This document shows, piece after piece, positions 6,976 through 12,155 of a stretch of 12,155 nt of DNA (within the stretch, counting starts at the first letter, position 1; each line of letters begins with the position of its first letter). Position numbers and translations under genes: made by a program. Source of the DNA: Treponema sp. (GTDB taxonomy: Bacteria > Spirochaetota > Spirochaetia > Treponematales > Treponemataceae); the NCBI GenBank assembly GCA_016282455.1, contig JAEEKM010000262.1:1-12155 (forward strand). Reading direction: 5' to 3'. The notes under the pieces were generated by a model, which saw only the letters and a list, made by a program, of their open reading frames with translations, had not been told where the DNA came from and ran no database searches.

Positions 6976-8697
6976 ATGAAGAAGACTGTGAGTTTTTGTA
7001 AAAGTTTTATTTTCTTTTTTATGTTTCAGTTTCTTTTTGTTTCCTGTTTTGTAAGCGGAAGTGATTCTGAGATTCTTTTTTCAGGAGAAGCGTTACTTGC
7101 CCAGAATAAGGCATCTGTTCACGGACTGATTAAAAATCCTGGAAAAGAAAATAAAATGCAGTACGCCTTTACAGAAAATCAGAAAAAGGAGATTGCAGAT
7201 CTTCTTTCAAAAGATGAAAGGGCTTCACTTTCTGTTCTGCTTACTATTCCTTCCCCAAAAAAAGAGCTTGATCTTAATGGAAAAAGTTTTACTTTTGCAC
7301 TTCTTCCAGACTCCGCATTTTCTTCAGGTGTAAAAGGAAACTTTCAATCCTTTTTTCAAAGCGGCATAAATGAAAAAGTACAGGTCTCCATTTCCTTTGA
7401 CAAAAAGAGTCTTCCTGCAGGTTTTTATTTACAGAGTGACTTGCCCCTTGCTTTGGAAAGCCTTGCCCTGGCTTCTGCAAAACTTGGTTTTTCAAAAGAA
7501 GAAGTTCCCCTTTTTGCCTTTGGTCCTGACGGCGGTGAAATAGATTTTTCTTTTACGAGTGCAGATTTTTCTTCTTCAAAAAAACTCTTTGGAGAGAATA
7601 ATTCAAAACTGCAATTGACTTTTATTCCGTCAGAAGACATTGGTGTTCTTGAAAAACAGAAGAGGCTGCGCTTTTCTTTTGCAGATAAATCCCTTTCCGT
7701 AAGAAGAATTCGGGGTGAACAGAAACTTAAGATTTATGAAAGTGCTTTTACACAGGCTTTTGGAAAAATAAAAATCACTGAACTTTCAGAAGAGGTAAAG
7801 GATTTTCTTTTAACTGCAAGCGATATTGATTTTTCTAAAAATGAAAGCACACCTGCACTGCTCCCCATTCCCGCAGACCCCGGCCTTATTCTTTCCTGGA
7901 ACCAGGAGTCCTGGCGCAGAAAGGACTATGAACTTTTTGCATGGGAACAGTTTCCTCAGGTTTTGTTTTTTGATTTTGCAGATTATGCAACTCAGAATAA
8001 AATTTTCACCCGCCTTGCATATTTTGTAGAAAAGACCGGTTACAAGGGCACTCTTGTAGACGAAGACTTTGTGGAAAATAAACACGGTTACAATGCCCAC
8101 GATTACAAGGCAGATGACCTTGCCCGTTTTTTTACAAAAGTTTACAGAACAAATTTCCCAATCAATCCGCAGGAACAGATGCTCTTAAAAATTCTTCTTG
8201 CAAATAAAATCATTCTTGCAGAAGAAGACGGAACTTTTTCAGCAGGACAAGGTTCAATCATTTCCGTTTCAAGAGAATCTCCTGACTACCTGCGCTATAC
8301 CCTTGTTGCACATGAGAGCTGGCACGGAATTTATTTTTCAGACGAAGATTTCCGCAATACGGTTTTTGTTTCCTACAGCATGTTTGACCCCGAGTCCATG
8401 GAGTTTTTAAAAACCTACTGGGAAACCCAGCCCACACTTTCTTACGACCGAAGCGATGAGTTTTTAATGAGAAATGAGTTTATGGCTTATCTCATGCAGC
8501 AGCCGGTTTCTCAGATAAAAAGTTACTGGACAAATCATGCAAAATGGAACTCGGTGCAAAAAGCACAGAAAGAACTTGCAGACTACATTATCTTAACAGA
8601 CGCCCAGGCTTTTGAAGATGCTGCAAATTTTCTTGCTTCCTATGCTTTTGACAGATGGGGACTTAATGCCGGCAGGGTAAACCTGGTGTCCTATTAA
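6976..8697 (+). CDS. Putative lipoprotein with gluzincin-like zinc metallopeptidase signature
   Basis: A 573-residue exported protein of no family I recognise. The N-terminus is Lys-Lys followed by a long aromatic hydrophobic core (10-22) and FLFVSC, so C24 could be the lipid-modified cysteine; Phe at -3 is unusual but spirochaetal lipoboxes are relaxed. Residues about 30-300 form a strand-rich region (repeated SFTFALL, VSISFDKK, DFSFTSADF) with no recognised domain. The C-terminal part carries VAHESWHGIYF, giving an HExxH motif (H446, E447, H450), and 50 residues later RNEFMAY, where E501 in an NExxA/Y context is the expected third zinc ligand of gluzincins. I infer a cell-envelope zinc peptidase; substrate is unknown. 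The HExxH plus NExxAY combination is what raises this above chance. A 3-nt gap separates its stop from the converging gene, and the ATG is set by the promoter spacing. Confidence 0.75.
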   Translation: MKKTVSFCKSFIFFFMFQFLFVSCFVSGSDSEILFSGEALLAQNKASVHGLIKNPGKENKMQYAFTENQKKEIADLLSKDERASLSVLLTIPSPKKELDLNGKSFTFALLPDSAFSSGVKGNFQSFFQSGINEKVQVSISFDKKSLPAGFYLQSDLPLALESLALASAKLGFSKEEVPLFAFGPDGGEIDFSFTSADFSSSKKLFGENNSKLQLTFIPSEDIGVLEKQKRLRFSFADKSLSVRRIRGEQKLKIYESAFTQAFGKIKITELSEEVKDFLLTASDIDFSKNESTPALLPIPADPGLILSWNQESWRRKDYELFAWEQFPQVLFFDFADYATQNKIFTRLAYFVEKTGYKGTLVDEDFVENKHGYNAHDYKADDLARFFTKVYRTNFPINPQEQMLLKILLANKIILAEEDGTFSAGQGSIISVSRESPDYLRYTLVAHESWHGIYFSDEDFRNTVFVSYSMFDPESMEFLKTYWETQPTLSYDRSDEFLMRNEFMAYLMQQPVSQIKSYWTNHAKWNSVQKAQKELADYIILTDAQAFEDAANFLASYAFDRWGLNAGRVNLVSY

Positions 8698-8700
8698 AAA

Positions 8701-9345
8701 TCAGTCGCCTGCTGCTTCCAGACTTCTCTTCCAGTGTTCGAGAACATCGTTCTTTTGAGCAGTTGCAGAAAGATTTGTACCCGTAATGTCCAGGTTGAAC
8801 TGTTTTTCTGCCAGTACTGTTGTTGGCGGTCCGTGTCCCGGCATGATAACGGTTCTGTCTGTCTGTGAAAAAATCTTTTCCTGAATTTTTGAACTGAGCA
8901 TTTTTCTGGAATATTGACTTGTAGTTTCACCAATAATTCCAGAAGTAAGGGTGTCTCCTGTAAAAATTACATCTCCGATTTTGTAAACCATGCTGTCAGG
9001 GGTGTGGCCTGGAACGGAGAAATAATTTATTTCAAGCCCTGCGGCAGTAAAAGTTCCGTCTCCGTGAAGAACAACGGAATGTGATTTTTTAATTTCATAG
9101 TCAGCCGCATAAACTGTTGGAGAGTAAATTTTATCCAGAGTGGAAAGCCCCCTCACATGATTTGTGTGGTTGTGGGTAATGAGCACTGCCGTAAGTTTGT
9201 AGCCGCCGTTTTCTATCTGGTCAATTATTTCATTTGAAATTTTTCCAGGGTCTACAATGAGTGCTTCCATTACATTCGGGTCATCGTTTACAACCACATA
9301 GCAGTTTGTAAAGCCTTCCAGCGTAAGGTGAAAATATATTTTCAT
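8701..9345 (-). CDS. Metallo-beta-lactamase-fold hydrolase with Asp-to-Asn change in the metal motif
   Basis: A 214-residue cytosolic protein of the MBL superfamily (glyoxalase II/Rv2341-like size). Motifs in order: strand region LIVDPG (29-34); motif 2 THNHTNH (57-63) with H58, H60 and H63; PGHTPDS with H114; FTGDTL with D131; and MPGHGP with H171. Canonical motif 2 is HxHxDH, but the Asp that binds the second metal is Asn62 here (codon AAT). All other ligands are kept, so the fold and probably one metal site are intact; activity may be altered. The C-terminus lacks an extra domain. The gene is second in an operon: its ATG overlaps the upstream TGA as ATGA, and a strong Shine-Dalgarno GAGGAG lies 8 nt upstream inside the preceding coding region. 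The substrate cannot be told from sequence. Confidence 0.88.
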   Translation of the reverse strand: MKIYFHLTLEGFTNCYVVVNDDPNVMEALIVDPGKISNEIIDQIENGGYKLTAVLITHNHTNHVRGLSTLDKIYSPTVYAADYEIKKSHSVVLHGDGTFTAAGLEINYFSVPGHTPDSMVYKIGDVIFTGDTLTSGIIGETTSQYSRKMLSSKIQEKIFSQTDRTVIMPGHGPPTTVLAEKQFNLDITGTNLSATAQKNDVLEHWKRSLEAAGD

Positions 9346-10025
9346 AATGAAAGCTCCTCGTTTTCTTCATCACCAAACTGTGCGTCAAGGTCACCCATGA
9401 GTCCGCCCTTTCTGCGGTCCACAAGTGCTTCCCTTGTGTTTGACATTTTAAAGGAAACGCCTTCCCTTACAGATTCATAAAAAGCAGTTTTCTTTAAGTT
9501 GCAGTTTTTCATGGAAGTGTTAATCAACATTGCTTTGATAAAGCGGCTGTTGTAAAGGTCACTGTCATCAAAACTGGACTGGTAGGCAGTTATTCCGTTA
9601 AAGTTGTCGTGAATGAGGTCACTTCCTGTAAGAAGAACATGAACTAGTTTTGCACCTGCGGCAGAAGAAAACTGTATGTTGGAGTTCAAAAGGTCACAGT
9701 CTGTAATCGTGCAAAAATCCAGCATGCACATTCTTGCCCTCAGGCCGTTTGCATGAACGTTTGTCATGGTTGAGTTCTGAAGATTACATCCGTAGAATTT
9801 TTTGTTTGAAAGGTCAATATTTTCAATCACAATATTTGGTGCACAAAGACCAATCACTTTGTCATGAACTTCCACGTGGTGTTTTATCTCCCGGATTTTT
9901 TCTTCCAGATGAGGCGTGTGTTCAAGACAATAACCCGGCGTGCAAATAATGTCCCCTTTTTCATTAAAGTTTGAAAGGGCAACTTTATTACAGCCCGGAC
10001 ACTGGCAAAGATTCATTTCGTACAT
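9342..10025 (-). CDS. Pentapeptide-repeat protein with N-terminal Cys-rich (zinc-ribbon-like) segment
   Basis: A 227-residue soluble protein. The N-terminus has C7, C9 and C12 (CQCPGC) and a second cluster C28, C33, H36, a likely zinc knuckle. After a helical linker rich in Glu, His and Lys (about 37-55), residues about 65-190 contain degenerate pentapeptide repeats of the A(D/N)Lxx kind, such as IDLSN, CNLQN, CDLLN, SDLYN, CNLKK and TAFYE, which normally form a right-handed beta helix. The acidic tail ends DEENEELSL. An in-frame ATG at 10052 would add nine residues (MFSIAYSRS), but it lies upstream of the -10 box; the ATG at 10025 sits exactly 6 nt after that box, so I choose it. The gene is first in an operon with the MBL-fold gene, joined by a 4-nt ATGA overlap. 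Function is unknown. Confidence 0.8.
   Translation of the reverse strand: MYEMNLCQCPGCNKVALSNFNEKGDIICTPGYCLEHTPHLEEKIREIKHHVEVHDKVIGLCAPNIVIENIDLSNKKFYGCNLQNSTMTNVHANGLRARMCMLDFCTITDCDLLNSNIQFSSAAGAKLVHVLLTGSDLIHDNFNGITAYQSSFDDSDLYNSRFIKAMLINTSMKNCNLKKTAFYESVREGVSFKMSNTREALVDRRKGGLMGDLDAQFGDEENEELSL
9354..9359 (-). promoter_or_regulatory. Strong Shine-Dalgarno GAGGAG of the MBL-fold gene
   Basis: GAGGAG lies 8 nt before the ATG at 9345, within the last codons of the upstream gene. It is the clearest ribosome-binding site in the window and contrasts with the first genes of transcription units, which lack one. Confidence 0.85.
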
Positions 10026-10031
10026 ACTTCT

Positions 10032-10060
10032 ACTGTACGCTATTGAAAACATTTAGTCAA
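10032..10060 (-). promoter_or_regulatory. Promoter of the pentapeptide-repeat/MBL operon, predicted leaderless
   Basis: On the minus strand TTGACT (10060-10055, five of six) and TACAGT (10037-10032, four of six) are 17 bp apart. The -10 box ends 6 nt before the ATG at 10025. It interleaves with the divergent promoter. Confidence 0.7.
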
Positions 10061-10071
10061 ATGGATAAAAT
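10043..10071 (+). promoter_or_regulatory. Promoter of the small Cys-rich protein/murI operon, predicted leaderless
   Basis: TTGAAA (10043-10048, five of six) and TAAAAT (10066-10071, five of six) are separated by 17 bp. The -10 box ends 6 nt before the ATG at 10078. There is no Shine-Dalgarno in the T-rich gap. Confidence 0.75.
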
Positions 10072-10077
10072 TATTTT

Positions 10078-10362
10078 ATGTGCTGGAAGTGTAAATCTAA
10101 TATCACGGAAGACTTTATTTCTAGAAGTGCGGTGTGTCCAAGCTGTCATGCCGACCTGCATTCCTGCAGAAACTGCGAGTTTTATTCACCCGGAAGTCAT
10201 TTTGACTGCCATGAGTCTGTTAGCGATCCTGTTTCTGACAAAGAGCGCTCCAATTTTTGTGAGAGTTTTAGAGTAAAGCGGGCCTGGGCTGATTCTTCCT
10301 CCTCTGCCGAAGACAAGGCAAGAGAGGCTAAAAGAAAATTCGATTCACTTTTTTCTATTTAG
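10078..10362 (+). CDS. Small Cys-rich zinc-ribbon-type conserved hypothetical protein, 94 residues
   Basis: A compact cytosolic protein with nine cysteines. Pairs lie at C2-x2-C5, C20-x2-C23 and C30-x2-C33, followed by C44-H45 and C61. The first two pairs fit one zinc ribbon (MCWKC...CPSC). The second half, CRNCEFY through DCHE and DKERSNFCESF, matches a pattern I recall from widespread small uncharacterised bacterial proteins. The C-terminus is charged and probably helical (residues 70-94). It starts at a promoter with TTGAAA and TAAAAT spaced 17 bp and is the first gene of an operon with murI, 27 nt downstream. Whether it has any role in murI expression or enzyme function is unknown; metal binding is inferred from the cysteine spacing only. 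Confidence 0.82.
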   Translation: MCWKCKSNITEDFISRSAVCPSCHADLHSCRNCEFYSPGSHFDCHESVSDPVSDKERSNFCESFRVKRAWADSSSSAEDKAREAKRKFDSLFSI

Positions 10363-10389
10363 GCACAATTATTTTTACAGGCGGAAAGA

Positions 10390-11241
10390 ATGAATTCTGG
10401 TGCAATTGATATTGCTTTTTTGGACAGCGGTACGGGCGGCATTCCCTACATGCTTGAACTTAAGAAAAAAAATCCTTTTGCTCGCTGTGTCTATCTTGGG
10501 GATACGGCTCATTTTCCTTATGGAGAAAAAACTCCCGAAGAAGTGGAATCATCTTCTGCCCAGGTAATTTCTCAGATAATAAAACTCTGGTCTCCTAAAG
10601 CAATTGTGATTGCCTGTAACACAATCAGTGTAACTGCCCTTGATTTTCTTCGCAAAAAGTTTCCTGACAGACCCATTGTGGGAACGGTTCCTGCAATAAA
10701 AGTTGCGGCTAAGGTTACAAAGAATAAAAAGATTGGTCTTCTTGCAACTAACGCAACTGTTCGTCATCCTTACTGCCAGCGCCTGATTTCTGATTTTGCT
10801 TCTGACTGCCAGGTCTTTTCACGGGGAGACCCTGATTTAATTTCTTTTATAGAACATGATTTGTTTACAGCAAGTCATGAAGAAAAAATTGCAGCGGTAA
10901 AACCTGCAGTAGACTTTTTTCTTTCAAAGGGCTGTGATTCAATTATCCTGGGCTGCACTCACTTTACTCATGTGGCAAAGGAAATAGAAGAAGCGGCAGG
11001 ACCAGGTGTAATGGTTGTGGACAGTCGCGACGGAGTTGCAAATCAGGCACTTAGGGTAAGTGAACTTTCTCTTTCACATTCAGACGGCGAAAAAAATATT
11101 TCTGCTGAAAAAAATGATTTACCCCTGGATGAAACTTTCTTTGTTACTGCCCTTAGGGGTGAAGGGGATGAAAAAGAATATGCCGCTTTGTGCAGCCGTT
11201 TTTCAATTCCCTGGGGCGGACTTTTGGAAAATAAAAACTAG
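10390..11241 (+). CDS. murI: Glutamate racemase MurI
   Basis: Converts L-glutamate to D-glutamate for peptidoglycan precursor synthesis in the cytosol; 283 residues, normal for the family. The two-base racemase motifs are present: LDSGTGG (11-17), GDTAHFPYG, IACNTIS with catalytic Cys76, and ILGCTHF with catalytic Cys189. The second half has the expected VDSRDGVA stretch. There is a family-atypical insertion rich in Ser, Glu and Lys between about residues 225 and 245 (SLSHSDGEKNISAEKNDLP). The start at 10390 is supported by the purine-rich GGCGGAAAGA just upstream, a weak Shine-Dalgarno. It lies 27 nt behind the small Cys-rich gene, with no promoter of its own that I can see, so it is probably cotranscribed. 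Its stop TAG overlaps the truA stop through the palindrome CTAG. Confidence 0.94.
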   Translation: MNSGAIDIAFLDSGTGGIPYMLELKKKNPFARCVYLGDTAHFPYGEKTPEEVESSSAQVISQIIKLWSPKAIVIACNTISVTALDFLRKKFPDRPIVGTVPAIKVAAKVTKNKKIGLLATNATVRHPYCQRLISDFASDCQVFSRGDPDLISFIEHDLFTASHEEKIAAVKPAVDFFLSKGCDSIILGCTHFTHVAKEIEEAAGPGVMVVDSRDGVANQALRVSELSLSHSDGEKNISAEKNDLPLDETFFVTALRGEGDEKEYAALCSRFSIPWGGLLENKN

Positions 11242-12026
11242 TCCTGGCTTTTGCCCCGTCTCTTTCCGTTGAACTTTACTTCCCAAAGAAAAAGTCCTGT
11301 AGGAGGTGCGGTAACAAGGGCTTTGCTTCTGTCGCAGGATTCAAGGGTTTCTTTAAACCAGGCGGCATCATAGCCTTTCTGTTCTCCAAGAATAAAGGTG
11401 CCTGTAAGCGAGCGTACCATCTTCCATAAAAAGGCATTTGCCTCTATTTCAAAGACAATGGAGTCTTCATCATTTTCATAAAAGCGAGCGCCTTCAATGT
11501 ATCGGAAAGTGGATGTGCTCTGGTCTCCCGCTGCAGTAAAGGTTGCAAAGTTTTGTTCACCACCCAGTACGGAACACATTTCGTTTAGGGTCTGTAAGTT
11601 TGGTTTTCTTGCAATGTGCCAGACAAAACGGTTTCTGTCTGCGGGCGGCACGCTTCCTGTGTAAATAAAATAGCGGTATTTTCTTGAAGTCGCAGAAAAA
11701 CGGGCACTGAAGTTTTCCGGAACTTTCTCTGCTTTTAGAATGCGTATGTCCTGGGGAAGGCTTGAGTTTAATGCCCTCACATAACCTTCTTCCGGAATGG
11801 AATCTATTGGGGAAAGAAAGGTTGCAGCCTGACCCCTTGCATGAACACCACTGTCAGTTCTGCCGCTTCCAGTAAGGGGAATATTTTCTTTGAGAAGTTT
11901 TGCCAGTGCCTTTTCAATTTCTCCCTGAACAGTTCTTACCGGCTTTCCATGGTCTCCGTGTTCCTGTTTCTGCCAGCCGCAAAAATCTGTTCCGTCGTAA
12001 GAGAGGGTGAGAAGAACATTAGTCAT
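11238..12026 (-). CDS. truA: tRNA pseudouridine synthase A (TruA)
   Basis: Makes pseudouridine at positions 38-40 of the anticodon stem-loop of tRNAs. From ATG at 12026 the protein has 262 residues, typical for TruA. Signature elements: LSYDGTDFCGWQ (8-19), TVQGEIEKAL (32-41), the catalytic GSGRTDSGVHARGQ with Asp58, ALNSSLPQDI, SARFSATSRKYRYFIY and the C-terminal NAFLWKMVRSLTGT. An alternative TTG at 12035 would add three residues, but the ATG gives the family-like start MTNVLLTLSYDG. No good Shine-Dalgarno is visible; its first 8 nt overlap the end of the upstream gene, so translational coupling is likely. Lys/Arg-rich C-terminus (KRRGKSQD). Its stop overlaps that of murI. Confidence 0.96.
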   Translation of the reverse strand: MTNVLLTLSYDGTDFCGWQKQEHGDHGKPVRTVQGEIEKALAKLLKENIPLTGSGRTDSGVHARGQAATFLSPIDSIPEEGYVRALNSSLPQDIRILKAEKVPENFSARFSATSRKYRYFIYTGSVPPADRNRFVWHIARKPNLQTLNEMCSVLGGEQNFATFTAAGDQSTSTFRYIEGARFYENDEDSIVFEIEANAFLWKMVRSLTGTFILGEQKGYDAAWFKETLESCDRSKALVTAPPTGLFLWEVKFNGKRRGKSQD

Positions 12027-12155
12027 CGTCGTCAAAAATGTTGTTTGCAGAAAGTTCTGCGCTCAGTTTATCGTAAAAAGAGCGGGCGGTTTCAAGAAGA
12101 GGTCCCGGTTTATTCTTACTTGATTTTCCAAGACCGAAAATTCTTGCAATGGCAC
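12019..12155 (-). CDS. C-terminal end of an unidentified protein upstream of truA (partial)
   Basis: An open frame enters from the window edge on the minus strand and ends with TAA at 12021-12019; 44 complete codons are visible. The peptide includes AIARIFGLGKSSKN, a helical stretch ETARSFYDKLSAELS and an acidic tail FDDDD. The frame is believable because its stop overlaps the truA start by 8 nt (ATGACTAA), its codon use is like that of neighbours, and the end has a helix-plus-acidic-tail composition. It is too short to assign to a family. It is presumably in an operon with truA. Confidence 0.6.
   Translation of the reverse strand, partial: AIARIFGLGKSSKNKPGPLLETARSFYDKLSAELSANNIFDDDD

Noticed and set aside
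8694..8933. Minus-strand 79-codon frame inside the MBL-fold gene
   Set aside because: It is an alternate-frame shadow of the MBL gene with no start signal and low-complexity basic composition.
9971..10276. Overlapping 101-codon plus-strand frame across the divergent promoter region
   Set aside because: It overlaps both the pentapeptide gene and the Cys-rich gene in other frames and crosses both promoters; the 94-codon frame has the coherent Cys pairs and the better-placed promoter.

Overview
The window looks like chromosomal DNA of a spirochaete, most likely a host-associated Treponema. This rests on recognisable families rather than any search: a second elongation factor G of the spirochaetal EF-G2 type, a periplasmic binding protein of a rearranged type I associate with treponemes and gut Firmicutes, and relaxed lipobox and Shine-Dalgarno usage. 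It reads as compact core genome. I see no insertion sequence, phage gene, CRISPR array, tRNA or rRNA.

Layout: (1-1380, +) the C-terminal three quarters of chaperone HtpG. (1381-1674) the only long gene-free stretch, holding a nested inverted-repeat element and then a strong promoter. (1675-3714, +) an EF-G paralogue. (3711-4730, -) a secreted substrate-binding protein. (4807-6504, +) a cobalamin-binding-type radical SAM protein. (6508-6930, -) an unrecognised 140-residue protein. (6976-8697, +) a putative lipoprotein carrying a zinc-peptidase signature. (10025-8701, -) a two-gene operon of a Cys-rich pentapeptide-repeat protein and a metallo-beta-lactamase-fold protein. (10078-11241, +) a small Cys-rich protein followed by glutamate racemase MurI. 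(12155-11238, -) the tail of an unidentified gene overlapping tRNA pseudouridine synthase TruA.

The genes do not form one pathway. Translation and RNA modification (EF-G paralogue, TruA), protein folding (HtpG), cell-wall precursor supply (MurI) and several uncharacterised proteins sit side by side. What unites the window is its architecture. Transcription units alternate strand. All four convergent pairs end within 3-4 nt of each other, two of them with overlapping stop codons. Divergent pairs share 45-76 bp carrying interleaved promoters.

Most striking, six of the seven first genes of transcription units whose promoters are visible have a -10-like hexamer ending exactly 6 nt before the start codon and no usable Shine-Dalgarno, which predicts leaderless mRNAs whose +1 is the A of AUG. 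In contrast, the internal operon gene at 9345 has a strong Shine-Dalgarno and 4-nt stop/start coupling. This spacing rule also moves the start of the pentapeptide protein to 10025. No clear multi-gene novel system is present; the leaderless-promoter rule, the nested inverted repeat and several proteins with altered signature residues are the points worth following.
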